63,390 nucleotides of DNA from Deinococcus ruber (GTDB lineage: Bacteria > Deinococcota > Deinococci > Deinococcales > Deinococcaceae): the NCBI RefSeq assembly GCF_014648095.1, contig NZ_BMQL01000026.1:1-63390 (forward strand). Reading direction: 5' to 3'. Under the pieces are notes generated by a model, which had not been told where the DNA came from, searched no databases, and worked only from the letters and a program-made list of their open reading frames with translations. The position numbers were made by a program, and so were the translations under genes. This document shows positions 47,506 through 56,387 of the stretch, in pieces (within the stretch, counting starts at the first letter, position 1; each line of letters starts with the position of its first letter).

Positions 47506-48218
47506 TTCAGATTCCGCTGGCGCTGGATCACCACGGCGAGTTGGCGAGCGCCCTGACTGCCCTAAAACATGTGTCCTACACCTGCCTCGAATGTGGAGGC
47601 AGCCTGCACGTCCGGCGAGGCGAGACGAACATTGCCCACTTCGCCCATACCGCCCACGACACGCAGGGTTGTAGTGGGGAGAGCGTCATTCACCGGGCCG
47701 CCAAACGAGTCCTCAGGCAGCAGTTGGAGGCCGAGCTGGCCCAGGACGGGCACGTACAGTGGGTTCGGCACTGTCCCGGTGTGCAGACACCGTGCCGCAT
47801 GCAGGCGGTCCTACCGGAGCGGTACAATGTCGGTCCTGGCGCGACCGTCCTGGAAGAGGTGACGTACGGTCGCTACCGATTCGATGTCGCCGTGCTGATC
47901 GGTCCACGGGTGGTATTTGGTTTCGAGGTCTATCATCGGCATGCCGTTCCAAGAGAGAAAGCTGAGGGGCTGAACGTGCCCTGGCTGGAATTGGTGGCTG
48001 AAGAGATCCTGGAATTCAAACCGCGCGTCCCCTGGCGGGACAGCGTCGGTGTGCAGCACTGTCAGGACTGTATGGCATTACAGCGGGCTCTGGTCGCTCG
48101 CCTGGCCCGCGACGCCCAGCGGGGCAAACAGACCGAGCGCTATGTAGCTGAGGTTCTGCAGGTCAAACACACCTGGGAAGCAATCCTGCTCACCGCTGGC
48201 TGGAAACGGAAGCTATAA
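47502..48218 (+). CDS. CoiA-like nuclease
   Basis: 238 residues from a GTG overlapping the helicase stop. The N-terminus has the CoiA pattern: a CLECGG zinc-finger-like pair, HFAHTAH, then GCSGESVIHRAAK. The middle has RFDVAVL and FGFEVYHRHA, the D...ExK/H region of a PD-(D/E)XK nuclease. A second CQDC pair lies near residue 188. CoiA promotes recombination of incoming DNA in competent Gram-positive bacteria. This supports a role of the whole operon with foreign or incoming DNA. Confidence 0.75.
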   Translation: MIQIPLALDHHGELASALTALKHVSYTCLECGGSLHVRRGETNIAHFAHTAHDTQGCSGESVIHRAAKRVLRQQLEAELAQDGHVQWVRHCPGVQTPCRMQAVLPERYNVGPGATVLEEVTYGRYRFDVAVLIGPRVVFGFEVYHRHAVPREKAEGLNVPWLELVAEEILEFKPRVPWRDSVGVQHCQDCMALQRALVARLARDAQRGKQTERYVAEVLQVKHTWEAILLTAGWKRKL

Positions 48219-48344
48219 GAGGTGGCTTACACAAACACAACTCTCCCGTTGAGAAAGGAGGGCACCTCGCTCGTACCCTCACGCTCATTAGCTGACACTT
48301 CAAGATACTTGGCGTCCAGAACGCTGAAAACCCAACCCGGTTTG

Positions 48345-49544
48345 TTAGCGTTTGGACTCTACAGCCGACCGGTAGCCCGCCAGCTCTGCCGTGCGATCCG
48401 GCGCCTCTCCCGGTTCTGCACTGAATAGTTGTGTGAATCCCGCATTCACTTCGGTCGCGATGCGCCCTGCGCGGGGCAGCATCCTTTCCTCGTACCGCTG
48501 AAGAGCTCTGTCCACATTCGGTTCCTCACTGATCGCGACAGCAAGGTCAGCAGCGTCTTGCAACGCCAGATTCACCCCCTGGCCCAGCGGCGGCATGACG
48601 TGGGCCGCGTCACCAAGGAGGGTCACGCCCTTCACCCGGTCCCAGGTCAGTGGAGCAGGCAACGCGACAATCGGACGATTCACGAAGCCCACGTCTGTCT
48701 CCGTCAGGAGCGGCATGAAGAGAGGAGACCATGACTGGTACTGTTCCTGAAGCCACGCCACCACTGCCGCTCGGTCCGTCAGCGTCAAGCCGATCTGCTC
48801 AGCCCAGTCGGGATCGGCCCGGAAGGTGAAGTAGCCGGTGACGCTGCCATTTCCAGATCGTTGTGCCCAGATCGACCGGCCAGTTGCGTCGCCGTCCGGG
48901 CCCTTGACAACCATGAGGCCGTCTCCTACGAGCCGCGCGATCTCAGGATGATGCGTCTCGACATCGTCATAGCGGACAGTCAGAAAAACCACCCCCGTGT
49001 GCTGCGGCTGAGCACTGCTCAGGAGGGGGCGGACCTTTGACCAGGCACCGTCTGCACCGATCAAGAGGTCCGTCTCTGCCGTCTCACCGTTTGCGAACGT
49101 CAGGCGATGGGAACCGTCACCCAGCGGAAGGACGGCATGGAGTTTGTGGCCCCACTGGATAGTACCGGGATTCAACGACTCGGCCAGCAGGTGACGCAAC
49201 GTGCCGCGGTCAATCTCGGGTGCGCCGCGCTCGTCTGGGTTGGGTAGGAATTCCGCTTCCAGCAGCCCGCTGGCGCTGTAGCGACGCTGCGCCTGGCCTT
49301 CGATGCGGGCGCGTTCCAAAAACTCCTGAAGCAGGCCCGCCTCCGCCATGGCAAGCTGGCCACTGTCGGCATGCAAGTCCAAGGAACCGCCCTCGTGGCG
49401 GGCCGTGAGCGAGGTGTCAAGGTCATACACGGTAACGGACAGGCCACGTCGCTGGAGCACACGGGCGCAGAGGAGGCCGCCTGGTCCAGCGCCAACAATG
49501 GCGATCCGAGGGAGAGGCACAAGGGAAGACTGGGAAGCGTTCAT
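48345..49544 (-). CDS. TetX-like FAD-dependent monooxygenase
   Basis: 399 residues. The FAD-binding VGAGPGGLLCARVL, the GGSLDLHADSGQ segment, PEIDRGTLRHLL and GDAAHVMPPLGQGVN follow the order seen in Tet(X). Tet(X) hydroxylates tetracyclines; soil homologues may use other aromatic or polyketide substrates, so resistance is not shown. It is divergent from a TetR-family gene that probably controls it. Confidence 0.85.
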   Translation of the reverse strand: MNASQSSLVPLPRIAIVGAGPGGLLCARVLQRRGLSVTVYDLDTSLTARHEGGSLDLHADSGQLAMAEAGLLQEFLERARIEGQAQRRYSASGLLEAEFLPNPDERGAPEIDRGTLRHLLAESLNPGTIQWGHKLHAVLPLGDGSHRLTFANGETAETDLLIGADGAWSKVRPLLSSAQPQHTGVVFLTVRYDDVETHHPEIARLVGDGLMVVKGPDGDATGRSIWAQRSGNGSVTGYFTFRADPDWAEQIGLTLTDRAAVVAWLQEQYQSWSPLFMPLLTETDVGFVNRPIVALPAPLTWDRVKGVTLLGDAAHVMPPLGQGVNLALQDAADLAVAISEEPNVDRALQRYEERMLPRAGRIATEVNAGFTQLFSAEPGEAPDRTAELAGYRSAVESKR

Positions 49545-49614
49545 GGCGAACCTCCAAAGAAGGAAAACGTTGGGTGAGCATCAGCGGAGAGCGTGGGGTC
49601 GTTCTGACGGACAC

Positions 49615-49692
49615 CTCGATAAAAGCACACTCGATAAAAAAGTGCAACAACTCAACTTATTGTGTTGGACATCCAAGTGATACACTCATTCA
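49615..49692. promoter_or_regulatory. Shared promoter/operator of the monooxygenase and TetR genes
   Basis: CTCGATAAAA occurs twice, 15 bp apart (49615-49624, 49630-49639). CAACA and TGTTG form an inverted repeat (49645-49667). TACACT (49681-49686) lies 6 nt before the TetR ATG, so that gene is leaderless. The inverted repeat is the likeliest TetR binding site. Confidence 0.5.
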
Positions 49693-50277
49693 ATGGATCA
49701 ACGTGCTCCAGGCCGCCGTGAACGCAAAAAAGCCGCCACTCGCCACGCCATCGCAGACGCGGCGCTGCGGCTCTTCCTCGCTCACGGCTTCGACGCCGTA
49801 AACGTGCGCGATGTGGCTGAGGCTGCTGATGTCTCGACCACCACCCTGTTCAAGCACTTCTCCACCAAGGAAGCGCTTCTCTTTGACGAGGGTGACGAAC
49901 GTGAACACGCGCTGATGGCCGCTATCCAGGAGCGACTGGAAGGGACAAGTGTGCTACAGGCGCTGCTGGATCACGTTCTGACGACCGGAAAACAACGGGC
50001 CCTCAACCCACGCTTGGTCGAGTTTGAAGCGCTGATTCACAGTTCGACTGCCTTAGAGGACTATGCCCGCCGGTTAAACTTGAAGCTGGAGACGGCGCTG
50101 GCTGAAGTCATCGCGGTCAGTTGTGGACAGCCTGCTGACGACCTCACCAGCCGTGCGTTGGCGCATTTCGCACTGGAAGCACCCAGTCTGGCCCGCAGAA
50201 CTCCCGACCCAGAGGCCGCGATGCGGCAGATCTTCGCGCTTCTAGAGCACGGTTGGAGCGCGTTTCTCAAACGCTAG
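49693..50277 (+). CDS. TetR-family transcriptional regulator
   Basis: 194 residues with an N-terminal helix-turn-helix (about 15-60: AIADAALRLFLAHGFDAVNVRDVAEAADV then STTTLFKHF) and a helical ligand domain ending in TetR_C-like helices. It is divergent from the TetX-like gene by about 150 bp and probably represses it and itself. Confidence 0.92.
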   Translation: MDQRAPGRRERKKAATRHAIADAALRLFLAHGFDAVNVRDVAEAADVSTTTLFKHFSTKEALLFDEGDEREHALMAAIQERLEGTSVLQALLDHVLTTGKQRALNPRLVEFEALIHSSTALEDYARRLNLKLETALAEVIAVSCGQPADDLTSRALAHFALEAPSLARRTPDPEAAMRQIFALLEHGWSAFLKR

Positions 50278-50489
50278 GAACGACGCCTTCAATCCATCCA
50301 CCGCTTGATCGTGCGTCTCCAACACCCCTTCCTTGAACGTGTCAGCCCCTGAAACTCTCACGTCAAGATCGGTGTGTCTATTCACGCTCAGCAGAAGAGA
50401 GGGTTCAGCCACTATGGAACGCAGCGATTTGCAACGTAATCTCGCCTGCTCGTAGCCGCTCAGCAAGAAATAGGCTCTTATGTTGAGTG

Positions 50490-50825
50490 CTACAAATCTA
50501 GCCTGGTATTGATTCCTAAGCCTTCCAAGCGATTGACAGCGGTCAGCAAGCTCCCACGTTCAGTCTCAGCCATTGACATGACGTGCCGAATCTGTTGACA
50601 CAACACAGTGCCTTGATACTCCACTGTAAAGTGATAAAACTCACTTCGATCACTCTGATGCTTCACCCGTTCACCGACCTGTGGGCCATCACTTGGGCTC
50701 CCAAGATGTGGATCCTCCCAGTACGCCCGAACGCCAAGCTCCTTCAAACTCTCCCACACAACAGCTTCCATGTCGGTCAATTCGCTCTCCCAGCGTGCGT
50801 TCCGCTCGTCAATGTCTGGAACCAT
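50490..50825 (-). CDS. Hypothetical protein, 111 residues
   Basis: ATG at 50825, 5 nt after TAAGCT. An acidic, helical opening (IDERNARWESELTDMEAVVWESL) leads to an alpha/beta body. No family recognised. It lies downstream of recA in the same direction, after the recA hairpin. Confidence 0.5.
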   Translation of the reverse strand: MVPDIDERNARWESELTDMEAVVWESLKELGVRAYWEDPHLGSPSDGPQVGERVKHQSDRSEFYHFTVEYQGTVLCQQIRHVMSMAETERGSLLTAVNRLEGLGINTRLDL

Positions 50826-50931
50826 AGCGTAGCTTACCGTGCCGTCAGATCCCTGCGGACATGGGAGGCAGCTGGCGCACTGCTGCGATCGGTTGTCCTT
50901 CACCCTCCTGGCAAGCATGTGTACAGCAGAG

Positions 50932-50956
50932 CGGGCGATCATCATGATCGCCCGCC
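50932..50956 (-). terminator. Hairpin after recA
   Basis: A perfect 12-bp stem (GCGGGCGATCAT and complement) around one base, 17 bp after the recA stop. No U-run follows. Confidence 0.55.
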
Positions 50957-50972
50957 CCGTTGGCTGTCCTGT

Positions 50973-52067
50973 TCAGTTGACCGCAGCGTCCAGCGGCGGC
51001 TCACCAGCGGTTGCGGCGGCGGCCGCTCCCTGGTTGCTGAGGATGTGAAGCGTGACCTTCTCACGCAGTTCCTGTTCGAGCTCGGGGCGCTCCTTGATGT
51101 AGGCGATGGCTTTGTCCTTGCCCTGCCCGATACGCTCGTCCCCGTAGCTGTAAAACGATCCCGCCTTCTTGACGATGTCAAAGTCGCTGGCGAGCGTCAC
51201 CAGGTCGGACAGCTGGTCAAACCCAGTGCCGTAGCTGAGCGTGAGCTCGACCTCTTTAAAGGGCGGCGCCACCTTGTTCTTGATCACCTTGATCTTTACG
51301 GTATTCGACACGGACTCGTTGCCGACCTTGTTGGCCTGCCCGATCTTCCGGACGTCCAGCCGCATGGTGGCGTAGAACTTCAGCGCCTTGCCGCCGGTGG
51401 TGGTTTCGGGATTGCCATACATCACGCCAATCTTCTCGCGCACCTGGTTGATGAAGATCGCGGCCGTGTCTGTCTTGCTCAGCACCCCGGCCAGTTTGCG
51501 CAGTGCTTGAGACATCAGCCGGGCCTGCAGGCCGGGCAGGCTGTCGCCCATGTCACCTTCGATTTCCGCACGGGGCGTCAGGGCGGCGACACTGTCGACC
51601 ACCACGATGTCCACAGCGCCGCTGCGCACCAACAACTCCATGATCTCAAGGGCCTGTTCGCCGTTGTCCGGCTGTGAGACCAGCAGATTGTCGGTATCGA
51701 CCCCCAGAGCGCGGGCGTACGAAGGATCAAGCGCGTGTTCGGCGTCGATGAAGGCCGCCGTGCCGCCCGCTTTCTGACACTGTGCAATGATCGCGAGCGC
51801 CAGAGTCGTTTTCCCGCCCGATTCGGGGCCGTAGATCTCAGTGATGCGGCCCTTGGCGATCCCGCCGATGCCCAGCGCTAGGTCAAGGCTCAAACTGCCG
51901 GTGCTGATAGCGTGAATATCGAGGCGGGTGTCGGCACCGAGCTTCATGATGGCGCCTTTGCCGAACGACTTCTCGATCTGGTTCATGGCGAGTTCCAGCG
52001 CTTTGTTCTTTTCGCCGGCGCTGCCGGAGATGCTGATACTCTTGGTGTTCTTGTCGTCTTTGCCCAT
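50973..52067 (-). CDS. recA: RecA recombinase
   Basis: 364 residues. Walker [10 protein letters not shown] (about 78-86), Walker B VVVDSV, the L1/L2 loops (EGDMGDS and GNPETTTGG) and the MAW motif are complete. It promotes strand exchange and co-protease activity. It differs from D. radiodurans RecA at many surface positions and its N-terminus and C-terminus are unlike it. In D. radiodurans recA follows cinA and ligT; here it is alone, which fits an extra plasmid-borne recA as known in D. deserti. A TATACT -10 lies 31 nt upstream. Confidence 0.97.
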   Translation of the reverse strand: MGKDDKNTKSISISGSAGEKNKALELAMNQIEKSFGKGAIMKLGADTRLDIHAISTGSLSLDLALGIGGIAKGRITEIYGPESGGKTTLALAIIAQCQKAGGTAAFIDAEHALDPSYARALGVDTDNLLVSQPDNGEQALEIMELLVRSGAVDIVVVDSVAALTPRAEIEGDMGDSLPGLQARLMSQALRKLAGVLSKTDTAAIFINQVREKIGVMYGNPETTTGGKALKFYATMRLDVRKIGQANKVGNESVSNTVKIKVIKNKVAPPFKEVELTLSYGTGFDQLSDLVTLASDFDIVKKAGSFYSYGDERIGQGKDKAIAYIKERPELEQELREKVTLHILSNQGAAAAATAGEPPLDAAVN

Positions 52068-52098
52068 GTGTGGTGTGCCCCCTGGTGTGCAGGCGTTC

Positions 52099-52145
52099 AG
52101 TATAGAACAAAATCATGCCTTGTGATTTTGTCAGAACAGACGTTC
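52099..52145 (-). promoter_or_regulatory. recA promoter with two inverted repeats
   Basis: On the minus strand the -10 TATACT occupies 52104-52099. Next to it is a 25-bp inverted repeat (52107-52131): perfect 9-bp arms ACAAAATCA / TGATTTTGT with a 7-bp spacer. Just upstream lies GAAC-AGAC-GTTC (52134-52145), the GAAC-N4-GTTC form of Gram-positive LexA boxes. Both would overlap RNA polymerase. Confidence 0.65.
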
Positions 52146-52249
52146 TCTCGAAAATGCGCATGTCTGTTGGCGGCCTCTGACAGTTGTGACCCTGATTCGC
52201 TCGGACGCCATGCCGCTCTCCGTGAACGACGCGGCATACTACAGGGTGC

Positions 52250-52518
52250 ATGCCGCTTGATCTCCCCTCGATATTCGTGGATGAAGTTCACCCACTCAGC
52301 CGGACCGCTGCGGCCTTGGTGCAGCGGTATTACCGGAAGCACCTCTTTCCCACAGCCCCACCACCGCTGCCGAGTGGCGGTTCTGTCTCGGTGTGGTCCT
52401 GGCCGATTATTTGCTGAGTCAAGGACTGAACCGGGAAGCCTACACCCTCCGGCTGCACGCCGCCGAGATTGAAGTGTGGACGGCCGCCCGATACAACGCT
52501 TGGCGCGACAGCCTGTAG
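52250..52518 (+). pseudogene. Frameshifted small hypothetical gene
   Basis: The ATG at 52250 starts MPLDLPSIFVDEVHPL; near 52365 the coding signal moves to another frame that ends ARYNAWRDSL at TAG 52518. Joined, about 90 residues. No family recognised. Confidence 0.4.
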
Positions 52519-52956
52519 AGCGTTCCTCATTTGTGATGTGATCTCTTCAGAAGCTGGAGCGTTCTGGCAAGAGCAACGCGGGAGCGATGAAGTCCTTGGG
52601 AGCATGGCCAGTCACATCGCGCCGGTATTCCCGCCCCGATGCGTCGCACTCTCCATGCCACTGGTTGTCCGGTTGAGGTAATCGTGGCGAACCGGCGGCC
52701 CCCCGCGAAAGGCTTCGCGTTTTAGGTGCCCGAAGAGGCCACGGCGTGCAGACAATCATCGGCCCGAACTTCTCGGAAGCACCCTAGCCCTGCTACGCGA
52801 CGCTCAGGGATTGATCTCGTGCGTGGGCATCGCGCGGCAGGGGTACGCGCCAACAGTCTGGATCGGGGCACTTAGGGACTTGCGGAACGCCTGTGCCGGC
52901 TAGGTGGCGTGACACAGGCCGCCAACTGACGCAATGCAGCATGCCAGTGGTCAATA
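52519..52956. other. 438 bp without an intact gene
   Basis: A 40-codon stretch near 52770-52900 (LALLRDAQGLISCVG...) looks like decayed coding DNA but has stops on both sides. Nothing else seen. Confidence 0.35.
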
Positions 52957-54306
52957 TCAGATGATCTGCCGCTCCAGGTCCTGCGTGTCCCGAATCTCCC
53001 ACAGGAGACCTCGGTGATCAATCACGGATAACTCAAAGAATCGGATCCCCAAGACCGTCTGTACCCGGAACGGTGAGCCGCTGTCCACGCGGAGCGTGTC
53101 ACCAACCTTTACGTCCTTGAGGCGGCGCACGGGAGCCCACGTCGCCTGGCGTTGCTGCAGGTGCCACGCCAGGTCGTCTAGCAGCGCCTGAAGCTCCCGT
53201 TCCAGGAGGCGCACTGGGACGCCAACGGCCACCGCAGAGCGGACGTCCGCCTGCGCTGCGGGCGGGAAGGCCGAAGCCTGTCCCTGCACCACGGCGTGCA
53301 GGGCTTGCGGCCAGTTCTGAAGGATCGCCGTGACGCTCTTGGCGCCCAGGCTCGCCAGCCAGTCGTGACCCGTGGGGGGCGATTGCCGCGCCTGGTGGGC
53401 GGCGAGTTCCAGAGCGTCCCAGAATGCCTGGTGGGCCTCGACAACCCGCCACCCATCCGGAAGGGCCCGCCGCACGGGGTACCCTTGGGGCACACGGGCC
53501 TGCAGCTGCACCATCCGCTCAGATCGCCCTACTTCGCCGGCCCACACGCGCACCCAGCGTTCCAATTCACCGGGCGGCATGGCAAACGGCTCAGCTCGGT
53601 CCGGGGCGGGCAACGGCGGCAGACTCCGGCGGCGCGCGGCCATGCGACTCAGCATGACAGCCTGCTCCAGCTCATCTTCCGCCAGAGCATCTGGGAGGGT
53701 GGCGTGGGCCAACGCGAACAGCAGCGCCGTCCGCTCATCCGGTAGGTACGCCCAGACCGTCCCATCCTGCACGTGCAGGCCAGCCAGCACTCCAGGCCCT
53801 TCTGCGGTGGCGAGCTCCTCTAGGACGCTCAGTAACTCCGTCTCCGGGTTACCCAGCGCCCAGTGAGGGCGAGCGGCGTTCAGATCCCGCTGCACCTCCT
53901 GATCGTCCAGGCGGCTCAGGGGCTCACTCAGGCTGAGCCAACTCAGGGGAGTGGCTGGAATGGGCAGCACGGTCACGCGGCCACTTGCGGCATCCAGCGC
54001 CGTGCGCAGCGCTTCCAAGCCCGCCTCCTCCAGCTGGCTGAGCAGGTCAGGCAGCGCCGCCTGGGGGATGGGGTAGCCTCGCGCGATGAGCCTGCCCGCC
54101 ACGAGGTCCAGATTGAATGGGCCGGGCGCACCGGCGTGGGCGTGTAGAGCGGCGCTGTGGTGATTCCAGCTGGGGTGACCGGCAAACTGCGCGCAGAGGT
54201 CCAGCGCGTGCCCTAGCGGCACGGTGTGCCCGTGTGTGACCAGGGCGGACTTCAGCGTGTGGGCCTGCGCTTTGACGAAGGCGTGCCACAGGTGGATAGG
54301 GCGCAT
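52957..54306 (-). CDS. Hypothetical protein with glyoxalase-superfamily-type N-terminal segment
   Basis: 449 residues from the ATG at 54306 (GGAG upstream). The first about 60 residues contain VTHGHTVPLGHALDLCAQF and GHPSWNHHSAAL, a pattern seen in small proteins annotated as glyoxalase superfamily (GHxxxHxQALxLxAxxxGFxxWN). The rest is long, helical and ends in a beta-rich domain (about 395-449). Function unknown. Confidence 0.6.
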   Translation of the reverse strand: MRPIHLWHAFVKAQAHTLKSALVTHGHTVPLGHALDLCAQFAGHPSWNHHSAALHAHAGAPGPFNLDLVAGRLIARGYPIPQAALPDLLSQLEEAGLEALRTALDAASGRVTVLPIPATPLSWLSLSEPLSRLDDQEVQRDLNAARPHWALGNPETELLSVLEELATAEGPGVLAGLHVQDGTVWAYLPDERTALLFALAHATLPDALAEDELEQAVMLSRMAARRRSLPPLPAPDRAEPFAMPPGELERWVRVWAGEVGRSERMVQLQARVPQGYPVRRALPDGWRVVEAHQAFWDALELAAHQARQSPPTGHDWLASLGAKSVTAILQNWPQALHAVVQGQASAFPPAAQADVRSAVAVGVPVRLLERELQALLDDLAWHLQQRQATWAPVRRLKDVKVGDTLRVDSGSPFRVQTVLGIRFFELSVIDHRGLLWEIRDTQDLERQII

Positions 54307-54538
54307 CTCAACTCCAGTGCGGGTGGACAGATGCGGGGGTCCTGCGTTACCCCGCGCCACCAGCAGTGAAGGTGAGAGCGCGTAGGGGGACCTCGGTCTG
54401 CAGTGCGCTGATCTTCACCATCCCCAGGGTGGGGGCAGGAAGCGGGCGATCAGCTGGCCTCACCCGTAGTGAAGCAGGCATCCCGCGGCGCTGTCAAGGG
54501 GGGATGATCGGCTGGTTGAACTTGTTGCTGTAGGGTAC

Positions 54539-54576
54539 AGGTTTTTTCGAACTAACCCTGCTTAGTGCGAAAAACC
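54539..54576 (-). terminator. Hairpin terminator of the pilin cluster
   Basis: A near-perfect 16-bp stem with loop GCAGGG, starting directly at the last pilin stop; the arms hold A and T runs, so it could work in both directions. Confidence 0.65.
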
Positions 54577-55016
54577 TACTCCACCCTCACAAACCGCCGC
54601 CCCGTCCACCGGTCATACACAAACATTCCGGTCCCCTCCAGACTCCACACCTTGAAGGCGTACATCCCATCGGCTTCCCCAGACGAACTCAGAGTGTTCG
54701 TGCCCTCGACCTCCTGGGCCGCGAGCTCATTCACCCCAACGACCTGCACTTTCCAACACGCGCCATTGACGTCGGGGGTATTGAGCTGATTGAGACGGTC
54801 TGCGGCCACACCTTGATGATCACTTTCATACGTGATCTGGGCTGTGACAACCGCTTTGCCGCATTGCAGCGCTTCCAGATCATGCGGCCGTTTCCGTAAG
54901 CCGATCAAATTCGGGATCAGGACTGCGGCCAGTATCCCGATGATTGCCAGGACGGCCAGCAGTTCCAGCAGCGTGAAGCCCCGCACCCGCCGGGCAGCAC
55001 GCCCAGTGCGGCGCAT
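54576..55016 (-). CDS. Type IV pilin-like protein (fourth of the tandem set)
   Basis: 146 residues from the ATG at 55016, giving a 13-residue basic leader ending RVRG. Prepilin peptidase would cut before FTLLELLAVLAIIG, which starts the hydrophobic assembly helix. The globular part shares LEALQCGKAVVTAQITYESDHQG with its neighbours. Start codons at 55052 or 55040 would give longer leaders. Confidence 0.82.
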   Translation of the reverse strand: MRRTGRAARRVRGFTLLELLAVLAIIGILAAVLIPNLIGLRKRPHDLEALQCGKAVVTAQITYESDHQGVAADRLNQLNTPDVNGACWKVQVVGVNELAAQEVEGTNTLSSSGEADGMYAFKVWSLEGTGMFVYDRWTGRRFVRVE

Positions 55017-55453
55017 GCTGCCGTGTGACCTCCCCTCCATCCATGGCGTCATCGGGCGCTCAGTTGGCTTTGCCGAAGTGCGGACCGGCATCGCGGTTGT
55101 ACACATACATGGCACTGCCGCGCTGCGACCACACCTTAAAGGCGTAGTTCGACCCGCTGACGCCAATGCCATTGCTGCCGCCGGTCCCGAGGCCCGCGGC
55201 CGTCACCTGCCAGTCCTCCCCCACCTGCACGCCACTGCACTGCTCGCTCACATCGGCATTGGCGAGGGTCGCCACGTTATTCGCAGCCAGTCCATTGTGT
55301 TCGCTTTCATACGTGATCTGCGCCGCCACGATGGCCTTTCCGCATTGCAGCGCGGCGACATCGTTCGGGCGCTTCTGCGCGGCGGCATAACTCGGCACGA
55401 AGATCGCGGCCAGGATGGCGATGATGGCAATCACCACCAGCAGTTCGATCAAT

Positions 55454-56343
55454 TGACCTCCTGCGAAAGTCACGGACATGCAAGCATGGCGTTGTACAGA
55501 CCTGCCAAGAGGCTCAGTCGGAGCTGGAAGCGTCGACGGCGATGCCGGTAGACGCTGGACAGGCAGCGAAAGATTTTCAGGCAGCGAATCACATGTTCAA
55601 CAAGAAGACGCACCTGGGATAAGGCTCGGTTGTCTTGTTTCTGAGCCGGGGTCAACGGGTGCTTTTTGGTGGCTTTCTTCGGTGTGCGAGCACACGAGTG
55701 TGCTCGCTGAATGCCCTGATATCCAGCATCGGCGATCAGCTCTGTTTCCGGATGCAGCTTCGTTTTGGTCGCTCGGAAGAGCGTCAGGTCATGGGTCGCC
55801 CCTTTGCCAACACCCAGGCAGAGAATGGCGCAGGTGATGGGATGCACCATCACCTGCGCCTTCATCGTGTGGCGTTTTTTCTTGCCGCTGTACCAAGCCC
55901 GCTGCTTTTTTTGGGCCGTTCACACGGGATTTCACTCACATCCACCAGTACGGCCTTCAAGACCTGCGTCTCGCTGACCAGCGAGTGTTTCCCCGGCAAG
56001 GCAAACCGTCCACTGGCCAACAGCACGTCTTCGACCCGTTCCACCGCGCGCTGCGCGGTGGTTTCATGCACGCCCCAGTCCTGACCCAGGTGAAAGTAAG
56101 TCCGGTATTCCCGCCAGAATTCCAGGGCCAGCATCAATTGTTCCCCTAACTCCAGGGCTGCCGGGCGGCCTGGCTTCTTTTTTGTCGCTGCCCACAGTTC
56201 CAGGGCCTCTTCCATCTCCAGGTAGGTTTCGGGATACACCCCGGTTCGGCGGCGGAAACTCGTTCTGTTGAGGGCCGTGATCTGCTGAAATCGAGCGTGT
56301 GCCATTACTGCTGAACATACCGTCCCACTTTCGCAGGAGGTCT
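55454..56343. mobile_element. IS5-family (ISL2-type) insertion sequence, 890 bp
   Basis: Terminal inverted repeats GACCTCCTGCGAAAGT (55455-55470) and its complement (56327-56342) are perfect over 16 bp. AAT flanks both ends (55451-55453, 56344-56346), a 3-bp ANT duplication typical of the ISL2 group. The host gene is a pilin, so the insertion point can be verified base by base. Confidence 0.88.
55470..56305 (-). CDS. IS transposase made by -1 frameshifting
   Basis: Two overlapping frames: ORF A (56305-55862, 147 aa) with a helix-turn-helix region, and ORF B (to 55470) with the catalytic domain. A run of seven A followed by G (near 55907-55914) is a typical A-AAA-AAG slippery site; a -1 step joins IPCERPKK to QRAWYSGKKKRHTMK. 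Acidic residues: VDVSEIP (D), IADAGYQG (D), VEHVIRCLK (E). The fused protein is about 278 residues. Confidence 0.82.
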
Positions 56344-56387
56344 AATGTAAAGCCTTGCGTTCGGTGCGTGTTCTTCATACGGTCTCC

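Larger units (their letters stand above)
55060..56378 (-). pseudogene. Type IV pilin-like gene split by an insertion sequence (third of the set)
   Basis: The leader MKNTHRTQG and FTL are encoded at 56378-56344 and the rest (IELLVVIAIIAILAA to GKAN) at 55453-55060. Removing the IS and one copy of its 3-bp target repeat restores GFTLIELL exactly. The product would be about 140 residues. AGGAGA precedes the original ATG. Confidence 0.88.

Noticed and set aside
48222..48428. 68-codon ORF after the CoiA-like gene
   Set aside because: No ribosome-binding site, and it overlaps the end of the monooxygenase on the other strand.
52068..52250. Radiation/desiccation response motif (DdrO box) before recA, ddrB-like or hup
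   Set aside because: I looked for TTATGnCAT-type palindromes and found none; the repeats at recA have a different sequence.
52957..54306. Annotating this protein as a glyoxalase enzyme
   Set aside because: Only the small N-terminal segment resembles proteins carrying that label; no metal-binding glyoxalase residues are seen.
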